From contig CM048848.1 of NCBI GenBank assembly GCA_026545225.1, forward strand, positions 18,589,353 through 18,653,352: 64,000 nt of DNA, read 5' to 3'. Made by a program: the position numbers and the translations under genes. Source of the stretch: Cornus controversa. Lineage: Eukaryota; Streptophyta; Magnoliopsida; Cornales; Cornaceae. The notes beneath the pieces are model-generated. The model worked only from the letters and a program-made list of their open reading frames with translations. It did not search any database and was not told the DNA's origin. Below are positions 11,640-23,317 of the stretch, in pieces (position 1 is the stretch's first letter; each line of letters opens with the position of its first letter).

Positions 11640-12540
11640 GGTAGGATAGTGAGATGGAAGATATTTGCACTCGAATTTTGGGTGGCGAAGTAGTGGAAAG
11701 TTGGACAATTCATTCCTATGGTGGGTTTGTTATAACCATTACTAGTAGCAATGTGAAAGTGGGAGCATGTCATTATAGATTTTGTGACGGGACTTCCGAG
11801 GTCAAGGAAGAGCCACGACCTCGTTTGGATCATTGTTGATAAATTGACCAAAGTGGCTCATTCTCTCCCTATTCATGTTACTGATGATGTAGATACTCTC
11901 AGTTGGTTATACATTAAGCAAATACTCAAGCTTCAATGCATGCTAGTTTTTATTATGTCAGATAGAAACTTACAGTTTACGTCATAATTCTGGCAGATTT
12001 TTCAGGTAGCGCTTGATACGGATCTCCATTTTAGTATGGTTTTTCGTCCTCAGACAGATGGTCAGTCTGAGCATACCATACAGATTTTGGAGGATATGCT
12101 TCGGGCTTGTGCATTTGATTTTCGTGGCAATTGGGAAGACAACCTTCCATTAGCAAAGTTTACCTACAATACTATCAAGCTAGTATTGAAATAACACCAT
12201 TCGAGAAATTGTACAGTAGACCTTGTAGGTCACCCGTTTGTTGGACTAAAGTTTATGTGATTGTAACCTTGGGACTTGACATAGTCCGAGAGATCACAGA
12301 GAAGATTAAAGTAATACGACGATGGTTAATTACCGCTCAAAGTCATCAAAAGAGTTATGCCAATAGAAGGAGGAGTCTTTTAGCATTTGAGGTTGGTGAT
12401 CATGTGTTCCTAAAGGTTGCCCCATGCAAGGGATTGATGCGGTTTGGGCGAAGTGGCAAGTTATCACCATGGTTTATCAGTCCATTTGAGATTTTAGATC
12501 ATATTGGTGAGGTCACATACCGCTTGGAATTGCCACCTTA
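11640..12540 (+). pseudogene. Chromovirus integrase (broken)
   Basis: The integrase catalytic core is recognisable. Asp at 11778-11780 (IIDFVTGLPRS), Asp at 11961-11963 (MSDRNLQFTS) and Glu at 12069-12071 (TDGQSEHTI) are all in one frame, and the last two are 35 residues apart, the DD35E spacing. One TAA lies between the second and third residues. The frame is then lost and a C-terminal part continues at 12131-12541, including GDHVFLKVAPCKGLMRFG. The N-terminal zinc-binding domain is too degraded to place. Confidence 0.85.
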
Positions 12541-12813
12541 AATGTTAAGTGTGCACAATACTTTTCATGTTTCTATGTTAAGGAAATATAAATCGGATCC
12601 TTTATATGTGCTAGATTGGATGGATCTCGAGGTAGAGGAAGATATGTTTTTGAGGAGGGACCGATAGAGATTTTGGACTCAAGGGTGCAAGTGCTTCGAG
12701 GCAAAACCATTCCATTAGTCAAGGTGCTTTGGAAACATCACAGAGTCGAAGTGACTATGTGGGAACAGGAACAAGAGGTTCGCTCAAAGTATCCCGAGTT
12801 ATTTCCTAATTGA
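12541..12813 (+). pseudogene. Chromodomain-like tail of integrase
   Basis: After the FHVSMLRKYKSDP-like segment at 12563-12600 a frame of 65 codons contains PIEILDSRVQVLRGKTIPLVKVLWKHH and ends with a Trp/Glu-rich helix and KYPELF. This is the C-terminal chromodomain region of Tekay/Del chromoviruses, thought to direct insertion towards modified chromatin. It is in a different frame from the upstream part, so a small indel separates them. Confidence 0.75.
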
Positions 12814-12837
12814 GGTACATTTTAATTTTGAGGATGA

Positions 12838-13125
12838 AATTCCTTGAAGGAGGCATGATTAGTGATTCAATTACATGTTTTGTGATTAAATATTTTTCTT
12901 TGGAGTTTTCGGGTTTGGGTGTGGAACAAGTACGAGTCCAAGTTAACCAGGAGATGACCACGGCTTTTTATAAGTGACATAGGGGTATAAGTGAATTAAG
13001 AAGGACTTAAATGAAGTTTGTTGAAATGAGGAAGTGCTAGTTTACGATTAAGAGAAAGTACAAAGGGGTAAAGGAGCAAAACTTGAAACTTGAGGGACTA
13101 AGTTGCAAAGTCTTGGATAAATATG

Positions 13126-13170
<45 letters not shown>

Positions 13171-14337
13171 GGCATTGTGAGTGGAGAAAACCGGAATTCT
13201 CTCTCATAGCTCCCTCCCTCCCACCATTTTCATATTCTAGCTTCATTCTCCATTTTGAAAGCTAAAGACTTAGATTCGGGTCTTGAGGTAAAGAGGGAAG
13301 TTGTTCCTCTTATCATTATCTACATTCTAGTTTGATTAGAATTTATTTTTAGCGGAGTTCGAAGTGTTCTAAGACTTGGGACATATTTCTAAGGTTTGAT
13401 TTTGGCTTAAAATTGAGGTAGAGGTATTCTCTCCTTCCTATCATCGATTCCCTAGGATTTCATGTCGATTTTAGGTTGTTTAGCATTCTTGGAAGAAATA
13501 GAAAGTATGTGTCTTTGATTTCTTTTATTTTTTCTTGTGTAAGTATGTGTTAAATGTGTTTTTCATATGTGATATATGATGATTTTGACTTATATATGCA
13601 TTGTATATGTATATTGGTGGTTTGGATATTGAAAGTATGTTAAAGTATGCATTTATATGTTAGCTTGAGAATGCATGGAGTCCATTAGGATCATATGTGG
13701 GTCATTGAGATGATGTTTGATAAAATGCATAAAAAAAATAGATTTTTCTTGATTTCGAACTTGACTTTGTGCTTAATTCTTGGTTAAACTGTGACATTCA
13801 TCGTTAATGCTTTAAGGTGATTTTTCCATTGATTAAGCATTGTTGAACTTTTGGTTATGCACATTTTGCATGATAGTTTATTGAAGTATGAGCATTGATA
13901 ATATGCCACTATTGCATTTCATCTATGCTGCATTGATTCGATACAATGATTGGTTTGGATGTCTCTACTGAGCATGTTGTCGCTCACCTCCTCCTCATAA
14001 ACATTTTACAGATAAAGCACCAGCCTTGGAGGACATACAGGAGTGCCAATGTGAAGCACATGGAAGCTTTTGGGATTTGCACTTTTTACCTTTGTACGCC
14101 ATGCTTGGGCAACTATAAAGGATTTAGATTAATGATCTGGAACAAGGGGTGCTAGGAATACGAATGTGTATAATTCCTATATTAGGAATTATTCCGCATT
14201 AATCTCCCTTCTTTTGAACTTTATGTACATTCATGTATTGATGTTGGACAAATTGGATGTTTGGAATCAATGTATGTATTACGAACATGTTTCCATTTGC
14301 AAAGATGTAATTATAAATTTGATGTTGTATACACATA
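12838..14337 (+). mobile_element. Polypurine tract and 3' LTR of the chromovirus
   Basis: The tract ttgaaggaggca ends at 12855 and the LTR would start tgattagtg at 12856. Inside are a (TA)n run at 13129-13163, a probable transcribed leader at 13180-13310 and an AT-rich body. A ctgagcatg...ctcacctcc stretch near 13968 matches the position of ctgagcagg...gctcactc in the solo LTR at 23196. The expected terminal gtgaca is not seen, so the end is unknown and the LTR may be truncated. The LTR start also differs from the tgtaatgtcc at 7965. Confidence 0.6.
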
Positions 14338-14911
14338 TAGACCTCTGTCAATGGATTAGATTTTGATCCGAATTCGATCCGTATCCGAGCCAAAAATTAG
14401 AATATGAATTGGACATTCAATCTGATAATCTGTTAGCGATCCGAATTTGATAATCCGTTAGCTAAACAAATCGGATATAGATTATGGTCGATCCGATCTG
14501 AAATAATATAATATCTAATTATTATAAATATATTATCTAATGTTATAAGATATAATATTTACATACTATTAAAATATTTTTTTTATCATTATTTCCTTCT
14601 TATTCTTCCCTCTCTTTACATCGTCTTTCTTTATAGGTTTTTTCTTTTATAAAAAGTCAAATACTTACTCTTCTACTACTTTTTTCTTTATATTTTATTT
14701 TTCTTCTCTATCTTTTTTCCTAATCATTATTTATTAATCTATTCTGAATTTTTTTTTTAAATTATATAATTTTCGGATAGGATATCCAATAAAAAACAAA
14801 TCGGATATGAATTTAAATATAAATAATTCGTCAAATTATCGGATTGCCAATAACTCTTATCAGATCAAATCAGGCATAATCCGGTCCAAATCTGATCCGT
14901 TTATAGGCCTA
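14338..14911. mobile_element. hAT-type MITE (574 bp) with 8-bp target duplication
   Basis: The left end reads tagacctctgtcaatgga and the right end, reverse-complemented, reads taggcctataaacggat: imperfect terminal inverted repeats of roughly 35 bp rich in ggatcc/gatccg words. The flanks tacacata (14330-14337) and tacacatg (14912-14919) match at 7 of 8 bases, the duplication length of hAT transposons. No coding capacity; the interior is AT-rich. Such elements move using a transposase made by a full-length relative. Confidence 0.85.
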
Positions 14912-14919
14912 TACACATG

Positions 14920-15689
14920 TTATGGGTCATATTAGATATGTATAGGATCAAGAAGAATATGTGCATGTTAAAGATTGAAGTCTAGACCTTGAATTGAACA
15001 ATTGGGTTTCGATCATATTTCCTAAGACGATAAATCATAATTTTATGCTCAGTAATAAAATTAATTGATGAGTTGGTTGAGCAATCTAATAGCTTACGAT
15101 AGATCATATGATAGATCCACGACAGATCGTATTGTTTCATTACGATCTATCATACTTCATAATCCGATGTATCGTATTACACCATAGCCCTAAGTAACTG
15201 ATGGTCCAGTTGTGTATGCACGTACCCCATTGGGGTCCACTAGTATGAGTTGTTGTATATGTATATGCATACATATATATGGATATGCTTCCGCATTTAT
15301 GAGAGTTATGGGCATTAGTCGGGTTAATGCTTGATCTCACTGTTCACTCCATTTTCCTCGCTCCTAATCAGGTGTCAGAAATTTAGGGCATGAGAGTATC
15401 TCTTTGCTGATCATAGTTGATCGGATCGAACTTTGGTAGGTTCTTTCCTCTGCAGAATATGCCAGATGGAAACCTTGACATGGAAGCCCCTGAATTGTCT
15501 AACGATTGGGGATCTTCAGAGACGTAGATGCCCCAAGACCGTAGAGTTATAGTGATTGATTTTTTACTATGTCCAAACCAAATCATATCGGAATGTAGGA
15601 ACTAATCATTTCCCATAAACAGACAGCGGATTGATGATGTAGAAAACTGCATGATCCAGTTTGACTCGAACTACCTGCAAAATAGAGTA
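14920..15689. other. No gene seen
   Basis: AT-rich non-coding DNA. Near 15090-15180 gatagatcat/gatctatca words occur in inverted orientation and could form a weak hairpin. Short open frames have no recognisable content. Confidence 0.5.
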
Positions 15690-15940
15690 ATTAGGACCAA
15701 GGCCGGGCAGACTCGGTGTAACTTTGCTTGTTAGGTCTCCATGATTTTTCATGTAAAAATCTTAGTGTCATCTCTCACATTGCTTTTTACTTTATTGTTA
15801 ATGGTTACGTCTAATTGATTTATTGAATCGAAAAAGAATCTGAAAATCAATCAAACGAAGAAACTAGACATATTCACCCCTCCACTTCCGGGTGTCTCTT
15901 TTGAGAAAAAACTTTCACACCACACTACTCCTCACCAATT
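15690..15940 (+). mobile_element. Possible second Ty1/copia LTR 3'-end relic
   Basis: It parallels 6290-6540: gtctccatgatttttcatgtaaaaat, an AT-rich tract, attcacccctccacttccgg, then ctttcacaccac. The two copies are diverged and neither has a primer-binding site. They probably come from one family; coding sequence is absent. Confidence 0.35.
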
Positions 15941-17861
15941 CCAAGAGAGAGATCATATATAACATCGTATCTAAATATACGAAGTATTTGTTAACAGAGA
16001 TAGCCCTCCATAAGTAACAAGACTAATAAGTAATAGTATTCTTGGAACTTAGTTGCACCAACAAACAACTGGAATTGTGAACTATTGGTAAAAATAACAC
16101 CCTCTGTGATCCAATACCCAGCTCAGCCTGTTTCCCATAAGAAAATAATATCCCCACCCCATGGAATAGATACCACAACTTCCATATTGAATTGGAACTA
16201 TCATAAAATCTCAATATAAACATAAAAGCAAAAGTTTGGATGATAACCTTCTCTTTTTAAGCCCATGTCTAATAACCATCAATACTTGAAATAGAGAAAT
16301 ATTTTCCTATCTAAATTTCACATCCTTGTCTTTGATAGAAAAATAAATTATACATTATAAAAAAAGAAAAAAAAAAGGGTTTTCTTGGCATGCAACATAA
16401 ACAAGACATCAACATTTTAGAGTACTACTAGCCTAACCAGTTTTCTATTTCAGTTGGATTAAATTCCTCATTGCAAGTACATACATTTATTAACCCCCAT
16501 AAAGGATGTGAAATTTAGATAGGAAAATATTTCATGTAGTGTTTGAACAAGCAAAAAGCTAGAGTGAAATAGAGTCGTCTATATTAAATATCAACATAAT
16601 TACAACAATAAAATCAACACAGACATGCTTTGCAAAAGACAATGTGCTAAGGCTCCATTTTCATGCGACATCAGAACACCATGTAAGCCTTTCTGTCCAA
16701 GGTGAAGAAAAAAATACATTAATTGATTTAGACGAGTAGTATTCAATGGATAAACTTACCTATACCGTGAAGATGGATAATCCAATCATAGGCTCAAACT
16801 GTCGAGCAATCTATATAGTTTGTTTTGGGGGGGGATTGGTCTATGGCATTGACATGATGAATCTCCAAGATCACCAGAATCCTAAAATGGAAGTGCTTAA
16901 ATTGAGTGTTCAAAGAAAGTACATTAAAATTTTTAAAATGCTAAATAAAAAGCTGAGGGTCTCACTTGAAATAATAAACACAACCCAAAGGTTCAATTTA
17001 CAGGGACATATAAATGCATTTCCAATTATTTTTAAAAGAAAGCTTAAGCTCCAATTGATTTAGTATTGTATTTAAAAATGATATAATTGGACACCATTTA
17101 TTTAGGTTAAAAAATTTTCATATAATTGAAGCTGAACTTGTGTGAGAGGATTATTTGTATGCACAGACATTATGAATCTTCTTTAGGATATATATAAGTT
17201 GCTAGAAGATATAATTGAAGATTGAAAATGAAAATGAATATGGTTGAGCCACTATAACTAATAATGAAGAAATATTTTTCCTTTTTTCCTAAAAAGAAAG
17301 AAAAGGAGGAAGGAAGAAAAACTAGCAGAAATAATATCAGTCCGCATAGTGGTTTGAGCATCTATTTCGGTTCCTGGCTCACTTCATTTAGTTCCTTGAT
17401 ACTGGATTGCCTATTGTTCAGACAAACTGGCTGGGAAGGAAAGTAGTAGGAGGACAAAAATTGCATACTAGGTTCTAGAAATGTGTAAATGAGTTATGAT
17501 ACCTAATAGTTTATTTTTAGCATTTCCAACTCTTTGACGAGGAAGCAAAGCAGAGGATTAAAGATCTGGTTAAATTTATCTTTTTCCAAACTCTAATGGG
17601 TGTGGAAATCTAAGAACGATTCAACAAATACATCCGTACCTTCTGCTGAAAAGGATGAATAAATTTTTGCAACTATTTAAGGGTAACATATACAAGCAAG
17701 TTTGGAAAATGTTTGGCAAGTTTATGACCGCGTTATCCTCACCAACCAAGGTTAAACACTATTATACCATCCAATTGGTTTATTGTTTGGGTGCTATACA
17801 AAAGTGTCCAGAACTACAAACTTGCTTTGTTGTGCGGAGTAATTGAAGGGTGACATTCTAG
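15941..17861. other. No recognisable gene
   Basis: AT-rich sequence. The longest open frame (16746-17063, plus strand, 105 codons) shows no motif I recognise, and its composition matches its surroundings. A word from 16303-16325 (aaatttcacatccttg region) recurs in inverted orientation at 16505-16530 (atgtgaaatttagataggaaaatat), which suggests a small inverted repeat around 16300-16530. Confidence 0.4.
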
Positions 17862-18066
17862 CATGATACTTGGTGCTGGGATCAGGACTTAAAAGGATGT
17901 CTTATCAAACTTGACAGAATTTCTAGGGAGAAGGAAGCTGTGATGGTAGATTATGTGAGGTTATCTGATAGTGGAATGGTCTGGGAACCTTGCTTTGGAG
18001 GGGTGATCAAGGATTGGTAGCTGGAGGCAGTAGATACCTTGTTTGATTTGTCATTTATAGGCATTA
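17862..18066 (+). pseudogene. L1-type LINE C-terminal relic
   Basis: A frame reading HDTWCWDQDLKG, then REKEAVMVDYVR, MVWEPCF, VIKDW and LEAVDTLFDL resembles the region after the reverse transcriptase in plant L1-like LINEs (W-x-D-x-W-x-G-D-x-x-L, then a W-x-V-x-F segment). One TAG interrupts it after VIKDW. No reverse transcriptase is present next to it. The assignment rests on motif spacing only. Confidence 0.5.
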
Positions 18067-19086
18067 TAGGTGAAAGAGAACGTGTTCTGTTGGAACCCTG
18101 CTGGGAACAGTAACTTGAGGTGAGTTCTTACTATAGGTATTAAAGTTTCTTCAAAGGTGGTCTAATGAAGTATGAGACCTGAATAAGTCGTAAAGAAATA
18201 ATGCTTTAGCAGAAATCAGGAGTTGAAAACACTAACTATGATTAACAACAACAGTAATAATTGCTATCTAAATCTTTATCATACTTTTGACCATAGCCAT
18301 AACCATTTTAAAAATGAACAATATGCTAGAGGATTTCAATGTCAAAAAAATTAAATGATGGCAGAACATGTGAATTCCATTGATTCCACTTCACTGTTTT
18401 CCTTGAAAAGTTCCTGAAGCAGCACAACCAAAAGATTAATCTCCCAAAGTTTGTCTTAGAAAGCCAAACCTTGTATTATAGCTGACCTGATAAAGAATGT
18501 TTATTATATCATACTTCCAATTTCATAAAGAAATTTCTTTTTTATAGCTATGAAACAAGGGATTGTTTCTTAAAGTAATGAGATGAGAATCTAAGTCATT
18601 AGACTATCCTCTTGAGGTTTATGTGGTCATTGGTTGATGTAACAGTATTTGGATAGAGAAGTGTGAGAACTCAGGGTTGAGTCTTAAAATAGCTAATCAC
18701 TTTGTATAAGATAATGTAAAAGAAACATTTGTATCTAGCTTAACTCACAAGAGAGATTATTTTCAATGTATGTGATGATCACTTTAATTTGGCCTTTCGA
18801 ACTAGGGTTTATTTTCCATGAATCTCATGAAATTATATTCCATTTAAAAAAATAATGATTTGATTCTCCTTCAAAGCTTGACCTAATGTAATGTTGTTCC
18901 ATTCTGGTACTCCCAATTTCCACAACAGATGAAATGTATACTTAAAAGTATTAAGAAAGCAATACACTGGCACTGAATTTCTTAAAGTCATCTTGCTGAA
19001 ACCTTTCAAATATATATATATATATTAAATAATGGAAATAGAAGCAAATTTCACTGCTCATATCATCGGTAAGGAGATCACATTCT
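18067..19086. other. No gene seen
   Basis: Non-coding sequence, AT-rich, with a short (AT)n run at about 19011-19024. It ends where the satellite array begins. Confidence 0.5.
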
Positions 19087-20085
19087 AAATAACTAATTAT
19101 GAATTTTGAAGCATAAATAATAAGTTATTAAACTAACTATCTATTTACTAAGGAGTGGTAGCTTAAATAATAATTTATTTAACAAACTATATAATTAATA
19201 ATAAATATTTATATTCAATAATAATTTATTATGAATTAAAAAATATTTAACATAAATAATAAACTAAACTAAAGCCGAACTGAAACTCCGAATCCTAAAC
19301 CACAAACCTAGAACTTGAAACATGAAAACCCAAATCACAAACCTCAAACAAACCTGTAATTAACAGACTATGTAACTAATAATAAAGCCTAAATTCTAAA
19401 CCGCAAACCCCGAATCGTCAAACTGAAAACCCCAAAACTTTAATCCCTAACCCTTATGCAGTATAAATAATAATATATTAAATAAATATCTGATAGACTA
19501 TGTAGCATAAATAATAATTTATTTAACAGACTATATGACTAATAATGAACTATGAATCATAAATAATAAATTACTTAACTAAATATTTAACAAATAATTG
19601 ACTACGCATCATAAATAATAATTTATTTGACAAACTATATAATTAATAATAAGCTATGTAGCATAAATAATAATTTATTATTAACTAAAAACTTTTTAAC
19701 ATAAATAATAAACAAAACTAAAGACAAACCAGAACCGAATCTGAAACTCGAAACCAAAAACCTGAAACACGAAAATTCAAATCCCCAAACCCTAGAAAAA
19801 CTATATAATTAAAAGACTTTTAACTAATAATAAATCCTAACTTCTAAACTCCAAACCCCAATCCCTAAACCATATGAACCATAAATAATAATATATTATT
19901 AAATACAAATTATGTAGTATAAATAAAAAAATTTATTAATTAAAAACTAATTAACATAAATAATAAACTAAATTAAAGTCGAACCGGAACCCCAAATCCA
20001 AAACCCTATAACAAAAATCTGAAATATGAAAACCCGAATCCCTAAACCCAAACAAACTATTTAACTAAAAGACTATTTAATTAAT
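19087..20085. repeat. Satellite array, segment 1
   Basis: First segment of an AT-rich array. AT-rich parts are built from words such as cataaataataatttattta and aactatgtagc. These alternate with C-rich blocks on the plus strand. Blocks at about 19274, 19726 and 19977 represent three block types (1: gaaccgaaactccg-like, 2: gaaccagaaccccg-like, 3: gaaccggaacc-like) in order 1-2-3. The segment ends inside gactatttaattaat, where foreign sequence starts. Confidence 0.9.
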
Positions 20086-21522
20086 TGTAAAGACCTTAGT
20101 TGTGTGAAAGAGGTGTGTTTTGAAAAAGTCTCCTTATATTTTAATTTTTGCTGAGCTGCAATGTAGGTGCTCATTTTCCTAAGTAATCGGTTACTCACCT
20201 CTTTTTATATTTTGAGTAATCAGTGCCCACAAAGCCAAGCTAACCAATTCAAAACACTTAAAAGAAATTTTCAAAACGATTTCACACATTGCAAACACAA
20301 AATAAGAAATAAATTAGGTATCTAAATGAAAATTATACCATGATCGTCTTTGAAAATATCCAATTGTCTTCTATGATCATAAACCAATGTATTCTCTCCC
20401 AAATAACTCAAGACTCAAATAAATTTTAAGTTTTGGACACTAAAGTTGTCAATATGCAAAGACAATTTGTCTTAATAAATATGAAGTTAGTAAACTCCAC
20501 ATAAAGAGAAGGTTAGGGTTCAATCAAGTACATTCCCTATTTTCCTTTGATTGTTCAAACTGGTTAGCTTTTAATCTCTCGAAGTTGAAGAGGAGGTTTA
20601 GCTGGGGAAATTGACTCATATATTTTTAGTATGAATGCTGAAGGTAAGAAACAATACTGAAATTCACTTTTAGTATAAATGTTCATGTTTTGATGGCAGA
20701 TATTGAAAAATATCTCATTATAAAAGTATTGATGTCAGAGCATCCCTTACTTCGCCCAACCATCCATGAACACTAAAAGCATGTAGCATAAAGTTTTGAT
20801 CAAGGACAATTGGAGGAAATATGGGCAGAAACAAGTGAAAAGGATTGACTAAAAATCCACAAAGTTAATAAAAGTGTACATACCCCAATTGTCCAATGAA
20901 GAAGAAAGTTGCGAGGTCTTTGGGTGATCATAACCATCCCAAGCCTCAATCTACTAGGAGATCTTCATCAACTTCTTCTCAATTTCAAAGAATTCAATCT
21001 TGCAAACCCTAGGTAAAAAGCTTACATTGATTTCAACTTTATTTTCTAATTTGCAAATTGATAACAGTAGTTTCAAAATTCAACTTTATTTTCTAATTTG
21101 ATCAGGTCTAGGTACTTAGAACGGAAAGAAATAGGAGCTTTTCTCTTGATGGAAGAAGACAGGGGTCATAGACCATTTCTTAAATGATGTCGGCCATTTC
21201 TCAACATTTAGAATGTGATCTCAATTGTGATCAATTGAGAATTACTATGGCTAGTTTGGTGCGCATGAATGAAATAGAATGGGAATGAGAATGAAATAAA
21301 ATGATCATTCTTATTCCACGGTTTGGCTGCAGATAGAGAATGGTTCAAAACCCTTCTTTTCATTCGCATCAATGTTGTGCTTCAGTTAATATAGAAACAC
21401 AATATATATGCTTCAATATTTTATACTAGTAAATACATACATATTATACAATATATGATTTATATGTGTATATATGGGCATATGGCAAGTATATAAGATA
21501 CATAATATATATATATATATAT

Positions 21523-21690
21523 TCATGGGTTTAAACTATAGAGAGAGAGAGAGCGCGTCTACATACATATATATATAGTCATGGGTTTAAACTATAGAGA
21601 GAGAGCACGTCTACATACATATATATATATTCATGGGTTTAAACTACAGAGAGAGAGCGCGTTTAGATACATATTTTATATATATATATA
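21523..21690. repeat. 54-56 bp tandem repeat, 3 copies
   Basis: Units start tcatgggtttaaacta at 21523, 21579 and 21633, each followed by a (ga)n run, gc(g/a)cgtcta and a (ta)n run. Unit lengths differ through the microsatellite parts. Confidence 0.85.
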
Positions 21691-21696
21691 TACATA

Positions 21697-21766
21697 CATG
21701 TCGAAGTTTTCTTTCAGCCATACTATTTTGTTCTGGAGTAGCAGGACATGACATCTGATGAATACA
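21697..21766 (-). pseudogene. Ty1/copia integrase fragment
   Basis: On the minus strand this reads MSCPATPEQNSMAERKLRHV, matching the copia integrase core signature S-C-P-x-T-P-x-Q-N-x-x-A-E-R-K, which contains the catalytic Glu. Only about 23 codons remain before a (TA)n tract. It borders the resumed satellite, so it marks an old copia insertion. Confidence 0.75.
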
Positions 21767-21768
21767 TG

Positions 21769-23195
21769 CTAAAACCGAACCAGAACAATGAATTAGAAAC
21801 CCAAAACCTTAAACCCGAAACAAAAAACTCAAATCCCTGGACCCCAAACAAACTATATAATTAAAAGAATATTTAACTAATAATAAATCGAAACTCCTAA
21901 ACCCCAAACTCCGAATTCACAAATTCCAAACCCCAAAACCCCAAACTATGTAGCATAAATAACAACTTATTTAACTGACTAAATAACTAATTATGGACTA
22001 TGAAGCATAAATAATAAGTTAATAAACTAAACTTAAGTCGAACTGGAATCCCGAATCGTAAACCTCCAACCTAGAACTCGAACACGAAAACCCAAATCTC
22101 CAAACTCCAAACAAACTATGGAATTAACAGGCAATATAACTAATAATAAAGCTTAAATTATGAACTTCAAATCTCAAATTTCCAAACTCAAAACCTCGAA
22201 ACCCCAATCCCTTACCCTTATGCAGTATGAATAATAATTTATTAAATAAATATCTGATAAACTATGTAATATAAATATTAATTTATTTAACAGACTATAT
22301 AACTAATAATGAACTATGAATTATAAATAATAAATTACATAACTAACTATTTAATTAATAATTGACTACGTAACTTAAATAATAATTTATTTAACAAACT
22401 ATATAACTAATAATAAACTATGTAACATAAAGAATAATTTATTATTAACTAAATACATTTTAACATAAAAAATAAGCTAAACTAATGCCAAACCAAAACC
22501 CCGAATCCAAAACCCCAGACTTAAAACCCGAAACACGAAAACTCGAATTTCCAAACCCCAAAAATATAATTAAAAGATTATTTAACTAATACTAAATCCT
22601 AACTCCTAAACCCAAAGCCCGAATTCACAAACTCCAAACCCCGAAACCCCAATTCCTAAACCCTATGAATTATAAATAATAATATATTATTAAATACAAA
22701 TTATGTAACAAAAATAATAATTTATTATGAATTAAAAACTAATTAACATAAATAATAAACTAACTAAGGCCGAACCGGAAGCCCAAATCCATAACCCCAA
22801 AATTAAAACCCAAGACATGAAAACCCGAATCCCCAAACCCAAACAAACTATGTAATTAAAAGATGATGTAGTTAATAATAAATAATAATTTATTTAACAA
22901 ACTATATAACTAATAATAAAAATGTAGCATAAATAACAACTTATTAATAGATTAAATAACTAATTATCAACTATGAAGCATAAATAATAAGTTATTAAAC
23001 TAACTATCTAATTACTAAGGAACCATGTAGTTTAAACAATAATTTATTTCACACACTATATAATTTTAATAAATATGTATAATGAATAGTAAATTCATTA
23101 TGAATTAAACAATATTTAACATAAATAATAAACTAAACTAAAGCTGAACCAGAACCCCAAATCATAAGCCTTAAAACAAACTATGTAATTAACAG
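21769..23195. repeat. Satellite array, segment 2
   Basis: The array resumes with C-rich blocks near 21774, 22036, 22487, 22768 and 23142. The right end is the AACAG (23191-23195) duplicated on insertion of the solo LTR, in the unit context ctatgtaattaacag. Confidence 0.9.
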
Positions 23196-23278
23196 TGTAA
23201 TATCCAAAAATTTTAAAATAGATTTTTAAAATATTTTGAGGGTTAGATGAGTAATTTTGAGTATATATAATTATAATA

Positions 23279-23317
<39 letters not shown>

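Larger units (their letters stand above)
7965..14337 (+). mobile_element. Decayed Ty3/gypsy chromovirus (Tekay/Del-like)
   Basis: Domain order from left to right: the last 44 bp of a 5' LTR (ending gggatgtgaca at 8008), tRNA-Met primer-binding site, gag with two zinc knuckles, aspartic protease, reverse transcriptase, RNase H, integrase and a chromodomain-like tail, then a polypurine tract and 3' LTR. Integrase before a C-terminal chromodomain defines chromoviruses. Frames are broken throughout, so it cannot move on its own. The 5' LTR is almost entirely missing, replaced by the repeat cluster at 7610-7960. The right end is uncertain and is given as the start of the MITE at 14338. Confidence 0.85.
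20086..21768. other. Insert in the satellite array
   Basis: 1,683 bp unlike the satellite. It contains non-coding AT-rich sequence, a 54-56 bp tandem repeat (21523-21690) and, at its right edge, a copia integrase scrap on the minus strand. The satellite resumes at a different point of its unit (ctaaaaccgaac), so the event deleted or rearranged array sequence. No terminal repeats or target duplication were found. Confidence 0.6.

Noticed and set aside
13037..13265. Open frames with Tyr-Ile repeats
   Set aside because: Translation of a (TA)n microsatellite inside the 3' LTR.
16746..17063. 105-codon plus-strand frame as a host gene
   Set aside because: No recognisable motif, no splice or codon-bias support, AT-rich like its surroundings.
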